Below are positions 14,476 to 24,053 of a stretch of 36,470 bases of DNA, in pieces. Position numbers and translations under genes: made by a program. Position 1 is the first letter of the stretch. Each line of letters starts with the position of its first letter. The stretch comes from Bacteroidota bacterium (GTDB lineage Bacteria; Bacteroidota; Bacteroidia; NS11-12g; UBA955): assembly GCA_013205405.1 (NCBI GenBank), contig JABMMZ010000101.1, forward strand, positions 1 to 36,470. Reading direction: 5' to 3'. Below the pieces are notes generated by a model that saw only the letters and a list, made by a program, of their open reading frames with translations, was not told where the DNA came from and ran no database searches.

Positions 14476-16698
14476 TTATCCTACATCTATTCTACTTACC
14501 TTCATTGTAGAATGCTTTTCTCTAATATTCTTTATTAAAGTATCCAAATGGCTAGTATCTTGAATATACAACATGATGGTGCCTTCAAATGTGCCATCAT
14601 TACTTTCAATAGTAATAGATTTCATATTTACTCCCATATTTTTACTAATAATATTAGATAAGCTGCTCACTATTCCTACGTCATCTATACCTAATAATTT
14701 AATACCTGCTAAAAATATTTTATCAGCTTTAATTGGCGAGTCTTTCCACTGCGCTTTAATTACTCTATAGCCATAATTACTCATTAATGACAAAGCATTA
14801 GGACAATTCGTTCTATGTATTTTAACACCTTCACCTATGGTTATAAATCCAAAAATATCATCCCCTGGAATTGGGTTACAACATTTGGACAAACCATAAG
14901 GTAAGTCATTATCATCTCCAATAATTATCTCACTCTTAATATTTATGGGTGCCTTATACACAGCCTCTTTTTTAGGCTTGTGTTCTACTAGTTTTTTATT
15001 TACAATATCAAAGATTGTTAACTTTTCTAATGGTATTAAATTTTTTGCAATCGAATAATGTAAATCTAAAATACTATTGGTTTTAAAATGAGTAGCAATT
15101 TTATTAATATTATCTTCTGAAAATTCAATTTTCTCTTTATGAAAACGCTTTTTTAGTATTTCCATACCTTGGTCTGCTAATTCTCTTTTTTCTTCTCTTA
15201 AATAATTCCTTATTCTGCCAATTGCCTTTCCTGAAATAACATAATTTAACCATTCTTCCTTTGGATGCTGTTTATCGGATGTTAAAATTTCTACTTGGTC
15301 ACCATTCGATAATTTATGACTTAAGGGCACTAACCTATTATTTACCTTGGCTCCAATACATTTAGAACCAACATGTGTGTGTATTTCAAAAGCAAAATCG
15401 AGTGTACTGGAACCTTTCGGCAGTTTTTTAAGATCGCCTCCTGGCGTAAAAACAAATATTTCTTCGTGAATTAATTGTAATTTAAAATCATCTAAAAACT
15501 CCAAGGCATTACTTGCTGGATTTTCTAGAATATCCTTAATTCTTGACAACCAACCATCTATTCCACCGTTATTGGTATTGTCAATTCCTTCTTTTTCATT
15601 TTTATATTTCCAATGCGCTGCATAGCCTTTTTCAGCTATCTCATCCATTCTTTTATTACGTATTTGCACCTCTACCCACTTGCCATCGGTACCCATTACA
15701 GTAGTATGCAAGCTCTCATATCCATTACTTTTGGGCGTAGTAATCCAATCTTTTGTGCGCGCTGGATTAGGCTTGTAAATGTCGGTTACAATACTATAAG
15801 CAGTCCAACAATCCGCTTTTTCTCTGTCTGCCGATGAATCTACAATAATTCTTACAGCAAATAAATCAAAAACCTCTTCAAAAGGAATCTCTTGATGATT
15901 CATTTTTTTAAGAATACTATAAATACTCTTAGGCCTACCTTTTATTTCAAAATTAATTTGCGCATTTTCTAATTTTGGTTTTAATGGCTCAATAAACTTT
16001 TTTATAAACCTATCACGTGCAGCTTTCTTTGCATTCAGTTTACTAGAAATATCCTTATATGCTTCGCGTTGGGTATATTTTATAGATAAATCTTCAAGTT
16101 CTGATTTTATATTATACAAACCCAAACGGTGGGCTAAAGGGGCATAAAGAAATAATGTTTCACTGGCTATTCTTAATTGATTTTTTCTACTCATACTCTC
16201 CAGAGTGCGCATATTGTGCATTCTATCGCACAATTTTATCAATATTACCCTTACATCGTCACTTAAGGTTAAAAGCATTTTTCTGAAATTTTCAGCTTGC
16301 ATACTATCCGTATGATCAAAAACTTCTTTTATCTTAGTTAATCCATTGACTATGGTTGCTATTTTTTTGCCAAATTTTCTTTCAATATCTTCAATAGTAT
16401 AATCGCTATCCTCTACCACATCATGTATAAGTGCGCACACAATACTGGTGGTGCCTAGTCCAATTTCTTGTGCTGCTATTTTAGCTACGGCTATTGGATG
16501 ATAAATATAAGGTTCTCCCGTTTTTCGCCTCATATCTTTATGGGCACCTAAAGCTAAATCAAAAGCAGCCCTTATTTGTTTAGTTTGAGCACTAGTTAAA
16601 GGGTGTTTAATACTTCTTAAAAGCGCTTTGTAGCGTTTTAATATTTCTTTTCTTTCTAACTCTTCTCTTTCCAGTTGGGATATTTCTTGTTCGGGCAT
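14476..16698 (-). CDS. rel: Bifunctional (p)ppGpp synthetase/hydrolase (Rel/SpoT type)
   Basis: This stringent-response enzyme makes and degrades (p)ppGpp. From ATG 16698 it has 740 residues. In order are an HD hydrolase domain with GEPYIYHPIAVAKI and ALIHDVVEDSDYT, the synthetase domain with KPNPARTKDWITTPKSNGYESLHT and EKGYAAHWKYK, a TGS domain (IFVFTPGGDLKKLPKGSSTLDFAFEIHTHVG), and a C-terminal conserved Cys-rich and ACT region (GLSKCCNPIPGDDIFGFI; GIVSSLSNIISKNMGVNMKS). The synthetase loop reads RTKD, matching the RxKD signature of bifunctional enzymes rather than ExDD of RelA. The HD residues are intact. A longer frame to 16758 exists, but a TATTTTTG element at 16711-16718 favours 16698. 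Confidence 0.93.
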   Translation of the reverse strand: MPEQEISQLEREELERKEILKRYKALLRSIKHPLTSAQTKQIRAAFDLALGAHKDMRRKTGEPYIYHPIAVAKIAAQEIGLGTTSIVCALIHDVVEDSDYTIEDIERKFGKKIATIVNGLTKIKEVFDHTDSMQAENFRKMLLTLSDDVRVILIKLCDRMHNMRTLESMSRKNQLRIASETLFLYAPLAHRLGLYNIKSELEDLSIKYTQREAYKDISSKLNAKKAARDRFIKKFIEPLKPKLENAQINFEIKGRPKSIYSILKKMNHQEIPFEEVFDLFAVRIIVDSSADREKADCWTAYSIVTDIYKPNPARTKDWITTPKSNGYESLHTTVMGTDGKWVEVQIRNKRMDEIAEKGYAAHWKYKNEKEGIDNTNNGGIDGWLSRIKDILENPASNALEFLDDFKLQLIHEEIFVFTPGGDLKKLPKGSSTLDFAFEIHTHVGSKCIGAKVNNRLVPLSHKLSNGDQVEILTSDKQHPKEEWLNYVISGKAIGRIRNYLREEKRELADQGMEILKKRFHKEKIEFSEDNINKIATHFKTNSILDLHYSIAKNLIPLEKLTIFDIVNKKLVEHKPKKEAVYKAPINIKSEIIIGDDNDLPYGLSKCCNPIPGDDIFGFITIGEGVKIHRTNCPNALSLMSNYGYRVIKAQWKDSPIKADKIFLAGIKLLGIDDVGIVSSLSNIISKNMGVNMKSITIESNDGTFEGTIMLYIQDTSHLDTLIKNIREKHSTMKVSRIDVG

Positions 16699-16710
16699 CT
16701 TGATTGTTTT

Positions 16711-16718
16711 CAAAAATA
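16711..16718 (-). promoter_or_regulatory. rel: -7 promoter element for rel
   Basis: TATTTTTG matches TAnnTTTG on the minus strand and ends 12 bases before the ATG at 16698, fixing the start choice. Confidence 0.6.
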
Positions 16719-16828
16719 TAACAAAATAAGCAATTGTAAAAACCTTAATATTAGTCAATACTGTTTATACTAAAGCGATTTTAAAAACATTTAAATTTAA
16801 TTGCCTTTTTTTGCAGCATATTTAATCC

Positions 16829-16836
16829 TAATTTTG
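16829..16836 (+). promoter_or_regulatory. -7 promoter element for DUF4340 gene
   Basis: TAATTTTG matches TAnnTTTG and lies 17 bases before the ATG at 16854, back to back with the rel promoter. Confidence 0.5.
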
Positions 16837-16853
16837 TCTAACTTTCTATCAAC

Positions 16854-17879
16854 ATGAAAAAAAAATCAATTTATTTACTTTTATCCATACTTATTATTAT
16901 TGCTGCATTCTTAGTTTTATACAATAAAAATATTAGTACCTTATCTAGTAATGAGAAAAATTTTGGCTTTAAAAACACTAACTTTATTGATAAAATATTT
17001 ATAACGAATAAAGCCAACAAAGAATTTGTAACACTTACCAAAACTGAGGCGAAAGAATGGCGTGTAAATGATAAATATGAAGCCAATTGGTCGCAAATTG
17101 ATATTATCTTACAAACCCTTAGAACCATTCAAGTTAAAAAACCAGTGAGTAATGCAGAATTAGAAACGGTTAATAAAAATTTAAGTATAAGTGGTACCAA
17201 AGTAGAAATATACGAAAATGGGCGTATTTCAAAAACATTTTATGTTGGTGGAAATACAGGCGATGAAATGGGCACTTACTTTTATATGGAAAATGCAAAG
17301 GAACCTTATGTTTGCAATATTCCGGGGTTTAATGGTTATTTAAGCACGCGTTTTTTTACAAATTTAAATGCTTGGAGAAGTAAAAATATCTTTAAATGCA
17401 AATCAGAAAACATAAGTTCTATTAAAATAAATTGGTTAGATAATTCTGAGTTTTCATTCGAAATAAACAACATGGAAAAATTACCTCAACTGATAGCCAA
17501 CAGCAAGGTGTTAGAAAATAATTCTGTAATAAACACCAACAAACTTAAAGCATATTTGAATAGTTGGGAGAATTTAAGTTATGAGGGTTTCCCAATCGAC
17601 CTAAATCCTCAAATAATTGACTCTATCGCGAAAAGTAAACCAATGTTAATTATTTCGTTAATAGATAAAAACGATAAAACAACAACACTTTCAATTCATA
17701 GAAAAGGTATAAAAAACAACTCCCTCCAAAAGTATGACGACAAAGGCAATCCTTTAGAATTTGAATTAGAAAAATTTTACGCATTCGTAAATAATAACAA
17801 AACTGAAATTGTTCAAATTCAAGACTTTGTATTTGGAAAAGTAATGAAAGTAAAAAATGATTTTTTAATGACTAAATAA
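16854..17879 (+). CDS. DUF4340 domain-containing protein
   Basis: This 341-residue protein has an N-terminal membrane anchor (IYLLLSILIIIAAFLVLYN) after a lysine-rich start, then DUF4340-like repeats of beta-rich sequence. Typical phrases are FIDKIFITNKANKEFVTLTK, KEWRVNDKYEANWSQIDIIL, FYVGGNTGDEMGTYFYMENA and EPYVCNIPGFNGYLSTRF. DUF4340 proteins often sit with ABC-type gliding or export genes (GldF/GldG) in Bacteroidota, but no such genes are next to it here. It is likely held by one helix with the bulk in the periplasm. It is a single-gene unit ending at a bidirectional terminator. Confidence 0.8.
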   Translation: MKKKSIYLLLSILIIIAAFLVLYNKNISTLSSNEKNFGFKNTNFIDKIFITNKANKEFVTLTKTEAKEWRVNDKYEANWSQIDIILQTLRTIQVKKPVSNAELETVNKNLSISGTKVEIYENGRISKTFYVGGNTGDEMGTYFYMENAKEPYVCNIPGFNGYLSTRFFTNLNAWRSKNIFKCKSENISSIKINWLDNSEFSFEINNMEKLPQLIANSKVLENNSVINTNKLKAYLNSWENLSYEGFPIDLNPQIIDSIAKSKPMLIISLIDKNDKTTTLSIHRKGIKNNSLQKYDDKGNPLEFELEKFYAFVNNNKTEIVQIQDFVFGKVMKVKNDFLMTK

Positions 17880-17989
17880 ATATTAATTGTATATTATTTA
17901 ACCTTTTCTATACTGCTTAATTATTTATTTCTAGTAAATATAAAGCCTATTGTGAATATTGACGTAAAAATGAGATAAATAGTTGCATG

Positions 17990-18029
17990 CAAAAAAAAGG
18001 CAGCAAAAAAAATTTTGCTGCCTTTTTTT
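17990..18029. terminator. Bidirectional rho-independent terminator
   Basis: GGCAGCAAAA (17999-18008) and TTTTGCTGCC (18013-18022) form a perfect 10-bp stem with an AAAA loop, with an A-run on the left and a T-run on the right. It lies between the convergent DUF4340 gene and the DUF937-cyclophilin gene and can end both transcripts. Confidence 0.92.
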
Positions 18030-18045
18030 AAAAATTATTTTCCTA

Positions 18046-19149
18046 CTAACTCAAGCTAGTCGAATTTGCAAAGTCTGTGGCTTTATAGCCTTGCATGCTA
18101 TCGCCATTTCTTATTATTTTCAATGCATTAATTTTATCACCTTGTTGAATAGCATCTACTACTTCTTGTCCTTCTATTACTTTTCCAAATACAGAATGCT
18201 TTCCATCCAACCAAGGAGTTGCAATATGTGTAATAAAAAATTGACTTCCATTAGAATAAGGGCCAGCATTGGCCATACTTAATATTCCAGGCGTATTATG
18301 GGTTAAGGATTGGTCAAATTCATCTTTAAATTTATAACCTGGACCGCCTCTGCCACTGCCTTCTGGGCAACCTCCTTGAATCATAAAATCTGGAATAACT
18401 CGGTGAAAACTTAAACCGTCATAATAAGGTGTTCCTATTTCTTTAAAGTTATTTTTTATCAGACCTTCAGCCAATCCTATAAAATTAGCAACAGTCAAGG
18501 GGGTTTTCTCATGCTCTAACTTAAGAATAATATCACCCTTAGTCGTTTGCATTTCGGCATATATACCTTCTTGCAAATTAGTATAATCCATGTCATATTT
18601 TCTGAAAAGTTTAGAAATTGTATCCATAATACCACTACCAGAATTTGTTTGCCCGCCTTCTTGCTTAGCATTTCCTCCAACAATAAACTGACCAATTAAA
18701 GATGAAATTCCTCCTTCATCAGCTACACCATTTTGTTGTTTTTGTTTCCCTAAAAATCCCATTATAATTGGAGCTATCAAAGGCAATAATTTAGCAATAC
18801 TTCCTGCACTAATTCCGCTTGATGTGTTTGAAGCTAAAGCATTTTCAACATTACCTTTATTGTCACCCAATAAGTGCTTTAAAATACCATCACCATTACC
18901 ACTTCCTCCACCTTGAAAAAATCCCATAACATCATCTAATATGCTACCATCATGATCTCTATCTAGAGCAGAAAGTAAGCCGTCTGCTCCTCCATTAGAT
19001 ACATTATTTTGTAAAGCGCTTAAAAGAGTTGGAACTGCTTTTTGAATTGCCTCAGAAGTTTGATTATCGTCTGCTCCTATTTGATTGCTGATAGCAGAGA
19101 TTTCATTTTGCCCAAAAAGGCTTAATAATTGGTTTGTTAAATCGCTCAT
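18046..19149 (-). CDS. DUF937 - cyclophilin peptidyl-prolyl isomerase fusion
   Basis: This 367-residue protein joins two domains. Residues 1-175 are DUF937/YidB-like: [20 protein letters not shown], ...[20 protein letters not shown], an aspartate-rich DRDHDGS (63-69, EF-hand-like) and [24 protein letters not shown]. Residues about 195-365 are a cyclophilin: [33 protein letters not shown] with the catalytic Arg, NGSQFFIT and [15 protein letters not shown]. The isomerase should catalyse proline cis-trans isomerisation; what DUF937 adds is unknown. No signal peptide is seen, so it looks cytoplasmic. The frame is open throughout with no stop or start typical of two merged genes. It is a single-gene unit ending at the bidirectional terminator. 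Confidence 0.88.
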   Translation of the reverse strand: MSDLTNQLLSLFGQNEISAISNQIGADDNQTSEAIQKAVPTLLSALQNNVSNGGADGLLSALDRDHDGSILDDVMGFFQGGGSGNGDGILKHLLGDNKGNVENALASNTSSGISAGSIAKLLPLIAPIIMGFLGKQKQQNGVADEGGISSLIGQFIVGGNAKQEGGQTNSGSGIMDTISKLFRKYDMDYTNLQEGIYAEMQTTKGDIILKLEHEKTPLTVANFIGLAEGLIKNNFKEIGTPYYDGLSFHRVIPDFMIQGGCPEGSGRGGPGYKFKDEFDQSLTHNTPGILSMANAGPYSNGSQFFITHIATPWLDGKHSVFGKVIEGQEVVDAIQQGDKINALKIIRNGDSMQGYKATDFANSTSLS

Positions 19150-19237
19150 AATATTTTTATTTATATATGTAACAATAATAAATAATTTATTAGAATTATT
19201 TATTAAATATTTGTTGTTCCGAAAATAAAATTAATAA

Positions 19238-20461
19238 TTAATTGTATTTCATGCAAGTGTCGCACAACAATTTTAAATCACTGTACTCTTTGTGACTTTT
19301 ATTGTTTTGAAAAAAATCTTCTGCATACATAAGTACTAGATCATTTTTTTCTTTTTGTATTATTATGGGCTTAACATCTACTTTTATTAAAATTTTATTT
19401 TCTATTGATTTTGAAACTTTAATATCTATAATAGCCGATAGATGACACCACGTAGAAATATCGTAAGCTATAAAATCGGCTAAACTATAAATGGCAAACC
19501 CTTGTTTTTCTTTTTTTGAAAAAGGACAAGTAAAATCATAATACTTCCAAGGCTGTAAATTATGAGGATGCCCTCCAGCAATAATATCTAATCCACATTC
19601 ACTAAATAACCTTTGATATAAATCTATTACAACTTGATTAGGATAAGCTTGATAGGCATTTCCAGCATGTAATGAGCAAATTATTAAATCTGCTCCTGCT
19701 AGCTTACAAGCTTTAGTTTGTTCTTTTATGATATCAATATTGCAGTCTGCCTTATTCAATGGTAAATAATTTACCAACCATGGTTTACTAGCAGGTGGTA
19801 AAAACTGATTGAGTGAATAGGTGTAAGCCACAAATCCTATTTTTATACCATTTTTTTTTATAATCTTAGGTGTATTAAAATCTGACTCACTTTTTGCAAC
19901 TCCTACATATTTTATTTTCTTTTGAGAGAGAAAGTCCAGGGTATTAAGTAATCCTTTCTCGCCCATATCTAGGCTATGGTTATTAGCCACAGAAAGCATG
20001 TCGTATCCTTTATGTTTGCCATTTCCATTAAAAACATCAAAAGTTTGCTCATTCGTATTAAATAGCATATTGCTAAGCATTACTTCAGGTACAAATTTTG
20101 GTTTTTTGGTTAGGTCGATGGGTGTTTCTAGATTAGCAAAAACGATATCGTTTCTAAAAAAATCATCTCCAATATTATCCCACAAGTGCTTTGTGTTTTC
20201 AGGCTTAATAAGTTCATATGGCATTAAATCTCCTCCAATAGAAATAGAAATTTCTTTTTTTGAAATATTACTATAAGATTTTACTTTAACTTTATTTTCA
20301 AAATGGCTGATTATACTATTTTTGGAAGGTTTAATTGGTGGTTTAAAATAATATTTATAGGCAAAATATAAGATGTCATTTGCCTTCATCGTTCTTGGAT
20401 TTTCTTCAAACTCTAGAGCATTTTGCCATTGTTTTCTTTTAAAAGCGAAAACTATCTTCAT
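19238..20461 (-). CDS. CapA-family (poly-gamma-glutamate synthesis-like) metallophosphatase fold protein
   Basis: This protein carries the CapA/PGA_cap metallophosphoesterase signature: SIGGDLMPYE, FANLETPID, ...LSVANNHSLDMGEKGLLNT, a late SLHAGNAYQAYPN, GGHPHNLQPWKYY and SLADFIAYD. These supply the Asp, Asn and His metal ligands of the fold. CapA relatives take part in exopolymer export or in turnover of surface polymers; the substrate here is unknown. ATG 20461 gives 407 residues; a TTG at 20524 in the same frame, 11 bases after the mgtE stop, would add 21 residues. There is no clear signal peptide. It appears to be the last gene of the rsmA-mgtE-capA operon. Confidence 0.82.
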   Translation of the reverse strand: MKIVFAFKRKQWQNALEFEENPRTMKANDILYFAYKYYFKPPIKPSKNSIISHFENKVKVKSYSNISKKEISISIGGDLMPYELIKPENTKHLWDNIGDDFFRNDIVFANLETPIDLTKKPKFVPEVMLSNMLFNTNEQTFDVFNGNGKHKGYDMLSVANNHSLDMGEKGLLNTLDFLSQKKIKYVGVAKSESDFNTPKIIKKNGIKIGFVAYTYSLNQFLPPASKPWLVNYLPLNKADCNIDIIKEQTKACKLAGADLIICSLHAGNAYQAYPNQVVIDLYQRLFSECGLDIIAGGHPHNLQPWKYYDFTCPFSKKEKQGFAIYSLADFIAYDISTWCHLSAIIDIKVSKSIENKILIKVDVKPIIIQKEKNDLVLMYAEDFFQNNKSHKEYSDLKLLCDTCMKYN

Positions 20462-20535
20462 AAAAGAAACAATTATTCCGCAAAGTATTTTGCCTTTAAA
20501 AGTATATGCGCGAACAGCTTTCAATAAATTAAGAA

Positions 20536-21897
20536 TTAAAATCCTCCTAAAAGTAAACGCCCTAATGTAAAATAAACACCGAGCCCTATCACATCATTAA
20601 TTGTTGTAATAAATGGTCCGGTGGCAAGTGCTGGATCAATTTTAAACTTTTCTAACACAAGTGGTGTAATGGTACCAAGTAATGATGCAAAAATAACAAC
20701 TGTTATAAGCGCAATGCTAACAACAATACTTAAATCATAACTATGCCCAATTAGTAAATTCCAACTTAAAAGCAAAGCAGAACAAATTAACCCATTCAAT
20801 AAAGCAACTGTAAATTCCTTAGTTAATTTAGGTAAGATATTTTTACTTTTCAAAGTATTATTAGCCAATCCTTGAACAATAATAGCACTCGACTGAACGC
20901 CTGCATTACCGCCCATAGCTGCAACTATTGGCATAAAAAATGCCATTTGAGGTAAATGTGAAATATCGCCTTCAAAATTTGACACCAATGCAGAACTACC
21001 AAGGCCCCCTAATAATCCAACCATTAACCAAGGCAAACGTGCTCTGGATAATATCCAAATTTTGTCACTGCTATCTACACTCTCACTTAAACCCGCTTGT
21101 AATTGAAAATCTTTATCTGCTTCCTCTTTTATAAAATCTACAACATCATCAATAGTAATTCTGCCAATCAACCGCTTCATTCCGTCTACTACAGGAATAG
21201 CAATTAAACTATATTTATTCATAATACTAGCTACTTCTTCGCCAGTTGCGTAAGCATTTACACTAATAAATTCCTCTTTTGTTATTTCAACAACCGATGC
21301 ATGTGGTTTGGCTAAAACGATATCTTTCAAAGAAACTACACCTATTAATACATCATTATCTTTTACCACATAAACGGCATGCACAGCAGTTACTTCTTCT
21401 GCTTGCTTCCTTATTTCTTCTACACATTGGCTTACTGTCCAATTAAATTTTACCTTAACTAATTCTTTAGCCATTAATCCACCAGCTACATCATCGTCAT
21501 AATGTAACATAGAAATAAGATTTTTGGCATATTCCTGGTCTTCTAAATATGAAATTACCTCCTCAGCTTTTCTAGTTGGCAATAAATTTAAAATATCTAC
21601 CGCATCATCTGAATCCAAATAAGAAATAACGTCATCTGCTATTTCTCTAGCCGGATACTCTTTAAAAAGTCTTTCCTGAATTTCATCATCTAAACAACGA
21701 ATTACTTCTACCGCTTTATCTTTTTCTATTACTTTAATTAGAAATTTAGCATCTTCTAGCTCTAATTCCCAAAAAATCTCAGCAATATCCTCGGCTCTAT
21801 GCGCCTCTAATAGAGAAGCTACGGCACTTGAATATTTATCTGCTATTAAAGGCTTAAGCTGCTTTAAAAGCTGAGTTTCGGTTAATTGCGTACTCAT
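20536..21897 (-). CDS. mgtE: Magnesium transporter MgtE
   Basis: This is a 453-residue Mg2+ channel. The N-terminal alpha-superhelical domain covers about residues 15-125 (AEDIAEIFWELELEDA, VISYLDSDDAVDILNLLPTRKAEEVISYLE). A CBS pair follows at about 135-255, with VKDNDVLIGVVSLKDIVL and GMKRLIGRITIDDVVDFI; these sense intracellular Mg2+. The membrane domain contains GNAGVQSSAIIVQGLANNTL and ends with TINDVIGLGVYFTLGRLLLGGF, five helices in all. Its ATG overlaps the TAA of rsmA (TAATG), so translation is coupled. Nothing unusual in length or motifs. Confidence 0.95.
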   Translation of the reverse strand: MSTQLTETQLLKQLKPLIADKYSSAVASLLEAHRAEDIAEIFWELELEDAKFLIKVIEKDKAVEVIRCLDDEIQERLFKEYPAREIADDVISYLDSDDAVDILNLLPTRKAEEVISYLEDQEYAKNLISMLHYDDDVAGGLMAKELVKVKFNWTVSQCVEEIRKQAEEVTAVHAVYVVKDNDVLIGVVSLKDIVLAKPHASVVEITKEEFISVNAYATGEEVASIMNKYSLIAIPVVDGMKRLIGRITIDDVVDFIKEEADKDFQLQAGLSESVDSSDKIWILSRARLPWLMVGLLGGLGSSALVSNFEGDISHLPQMAFFMPIVAAMGGNAGVQSSAIIVQGLANNTLKSKNILPKLTKEFTVALLNGLICSALLLSWNLLIGHSYDLSIVVSIALITVVIFASLLGTITPLVLEKFKIDPALATGPFITTINDVIGLGVYFTLGRLLLGGF

Positions 21898-22664
21898 TAT
21901 TTGTCTTCAATAAATTTAGTAAGTTTTATAAAATCATTAACACCTAATTGTTCGGCACGCAATTTAGCAAATTCATGGCTTTCTGGCAGATTAAATTTCG
22001 ACAGTGCATTTCTAAGCATTTTTCTGCGTTGGTTGAACCCTGTTTTAATAACATCAAAATAAAGTGCTTTACTAACGGGTAAAACAAAATCATTTTTTCT
22101 AATACACTTTATAACGCCTGATTTTACCTTAGGTGGTGGAATAAAAACATGTTCATCTACCGTAAATTCATAAGTAGTATCATAATAAGTATTTAGCATA
22201 ACGCTTAAAATGCCGTATGTTTTACTACCCTCTTTGGCCACAAGGCGCTGCGCTACTTCTTTTTGAAACATGCCTGCAAAAGCCAAAAAATTTTCTGTAT
22301 TTTCTAATACCTTAAATACAATTTGTGAACTTATATTGTAAGGATAGTTTCCTATTAATCCCGTATTTTTTGTTAAATATTTTTTTGCAATATTATCATT
22401 CAAAAAATCGCCTTCTACCAATTTAAGACCTTTAGGAACGAAAGTTTGGGTTAAATAATTGACAGACTCACTATCTATTTCTACTGCCAAAACATTAGGA
22501 TGCTTATCTAATAAATATTTTGTTAGCACACCCATTCCAGGACCAATTTCTATTATTTGGTCAACATCTAAAATATTTTGAAACAATGAGGCAACGTTTT
22601 CTGCAATATTTTCGTCATTAAGAAAATGTTGCCCTAAATGTTTTTTTGGTTGTACTAATTTCAT
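21897..22664 (-). CDS. rsmA: 16S rRNA dimethyladenosine transferase RsmA (KsgA)
   Basis: The enzyme dimethylates two adjacent adenines near the 3' end of 16S rRNA. The 255-residue protein begins VQPKKHLGQHFLND, the family hallmark, followed by the SAM-binding EIGPGMGVLT, the acidic LAVEID and the catalytic GNYPYNIS motif (NxPY type). The C-terminal helical domain ends with PPPKVKSGVIKC and NQRRKMLRNALSKF. It is the first gene of an operon with mgtE and the CapA-like gene. No strong promoter was found in 22665-22785. Confidence 0.95.
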   Translation of the reverse strand: MKLVQPKKHLGQHFLNDENIAENVASLFQNILDVDQIIEIGPGMGVLTKYLLDKHPNVLAVEIDSESVNYLTQTFVPKGLKLVEGDFLNDNIAKKYLTKNTGLIGNYPYNISSQIVFKVLENTENFLAFAGMFQKEVAQRLVAKEGSKTYGILSVMLNTYYDTTYEFTVDEHVFIPPPKVKSGVIKCIRKNDFVLPVSKALYFDVIKTGFNQRRKMLRNALSKFNLPESHEFAKLRAEQLGVNDFIKLTKFIEDK

Positions 22665-22785
22665 TTTAATAAATTCTAATTAATCTATTTCTCTTCATTA
22701 AAATAAAGCACTTAAAATAATGCGATATTTGTCAGAAAAAAATTACATTGAAGAATGTTTCAAAATTAAGATGATTTTCAGTAAA

Positions 22786-22817
22786 TTTGACGTTTTCAAA
22801 AAAAAATACTATTTTTG
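22786..22817 (+). promoter_or_regulatory. Canonical Bacteroidota promoter for the DUF1573 array
   Basis: TTTG at 22786-22789 and TATTTTTG at 22810-22817 are spaced by 20 bases, matching the -33/-7 arrangement of the primary sigma factor in Bacteroidota. A leader of about 40 bases follows before ATG 22861. Confidence 0.75.
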
Positions 22818-22860
22818 GTATGTTTTTTGAAAGATTATAATATATAAACATAACATAAAA

Positions 22861-23463
22861 ATGAAAAATAATTTCATCATTGCAATTTTAGCTTTATCTT
22901 GCTTTATAAAGCTTACAGCTCAAGTAAATCCTACTCCACCGCCATTTCCTCCAAGAATGCCTAATACAAATTCACCTGGAATGCCTATGCCAGTCGAAAA
23001 TAAACAACCTGAAATAGTTCAATTTAACGAGTTAATTTTTAATTTTGACACCATCAAACAAGGTACTCCTGCTTCTCACATATTTGAATTTAATAACGTA
23101 GGCACAAAAGATATTAACCTTGATAATGTGCAGGCAAGTTGCGGTTGCACTACTCCAAATTGGAAAGCAGGTGCTTACAAACCAGGAGAAACTTCTCAAA
23201 TAAATGCTACTTATAATGCCGCTGGCGAAGGATACTTTGAAAAAAATATTACTGTAGTAACTTCAGAAGGAACCCAAATGCTAACCATTAAAGGTGTAGT
23301 TATATCTGCTGCCACTTACGATGCTTGGAAAATAGGTAAAGATATAAGAGACGCTGCCAAAGCAAAAGCTGAAGCATTTGCCAAAATGACACCTAAACAG
23401 AAAAAAGGGTTCCTTAAAGCTGAACAAAAAGCTAAAAAAGCAGCCCTAAAAACAAAAAAATAA
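22861..23463 (+). CDS. DUF1573 protein with Pro-rich linker and basic tail
   Basis: This 200-residue protein has a signal peptide (MKNNFIIAILALSCFIKLTAQ), then a proline-rich spacer (NPTPPPFPPRMPNTN...GMPMP), then an Ig-like DUF1573 domain: NFDTIKQGTPASHIFEFNNVGTKDINL, the signature SCGCTTPNW and YKPGETSQINATYNAAGEG. The last 35 residues are rich in Lys and Ala (AKAKAEAFAKMTPKQKKGF...), probably a basic helical tail. DUF1573 modules are small beta-sandwiches related to ASH/HYDIN-type domains; the conserved Cys pair suggests metal binding or a disulphide. It starts the four-gene array; 22 bases separate it from the next gene. Confidence 0.9.
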   Translation: MKNNFIIAILALSCFIKLTAQVNPTPPPFPPRMPNTNSPGMPMPVENKQPEIVQFNELIFNFDTIKQGTPASHIFEFNNVGTKDINLDNVQASCGCTTPNWKAGAYKPGETSQINATYNAAGEGYFEKNITVVTSEGTQMLTIKGVVISAATYDAWKIGKDIRDAAKAKAEAFAKMTPKQKKGFLKAEQKAKKAALKTKK

Positions 23464-23485
23464 TTTACCATTAAATTTTTATAAT

Positions 23486-23995
23486 ATGAAAAAAATATCC
23501 ATTTTAGCCCTTTCAGCAATACTATTAGTAAGTATGACTGCTATTAAACCTAAGCCTAAAAAAACTGCTCCTAAAAAAGCAGCTTCTACTACCGCTGCTA
23601 AACCTGCAGTAGTACTTTCTGACAAAGCATTTGATTTCAAATTCGATAAAACAACCCACGATTTTGGGACTATTACTGAAGGTTCTCAAGTAAAAACAAC
23701 TTTTATTTTAACAAATACTGGTAAAGAGCCAATTGTAGTTACTAATCATGAAGTTGGGTGTGGTTGTACCACTCCAGAATACACCAAAGAGCCTATCATG
23801 CCAGGCAAAAGCACACCAATTGTTGTAGGATTTAATTCTGCTGGTAAAAGTGGTGCTCAAGACAAAGACGTTAAGTTAAATTTTGCTAATGGAGAGAAAA
23901 CATCTGTTAATTTCAAATGTTTTGTTGGTGAAAAAGCAAAAGTTGATCCTTTGCCACAAGGTGGATCTGTTAATTTAAAACCAAAAAAATATTAA
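23486..23995 (+). CDS. DUF1573 protein with Lys/Ala-rich N-terminal spacer
   Basis: This 169-residue protein has a signal sequence (MKKISILALSAILLVSMTA), a Lys/Ala/Pro-rich spacer (KPKPKKTAPKKAAS...), and one DUF1573 domain. The domain reads THDFGTITEGSQVKTTFILT, CGCTTPEY with the family cysteine pair, MPGKSTPIVVGFNSAGKSG and a FCGE-like VNFKCFVGEK end. The C-terminal tail holds SVNLKPKKY. It likely folds into an exported Ig-like domain. It ends at a strong terminator, so the first two paralogues form one transcript. Confidence 0.9.
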   Translation: MKKISILALSAILLVSMTAIKPKPKKTAPKKAASTTAAKPAVVLSDKAFDFKFDKTTHDFGTITEGSQVKTTFILTNTGKEPIVVTNHEVGCGCTTPEYTKEPIMPGKSTPIVVGFNSAGKSGAQDKDVKLNFANGEKTSVNFKCFVGEKAKVDPLPQGGSVNLKPKKY

Positions 23996-23997
23996 AC

Positions 23998-24033
23998 AAG
24001 CATTACTCAACATTCAGTAATGCTTATTTTTTT
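23998..24033 (+). terminator. Rho-independent terminator after second DUF1573 gene
   Basis: AAGCATTACT (23998-24007) and AGTAATGCTT (24016-24025) form a perfect 10-bp stem with an 8-base loop, followed by ATTTTTTT. It starts two bases after the stop codon. Confidence 0.92.
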
Positions 24034-24053
24034 ATCCCTAAATATTACATCTG

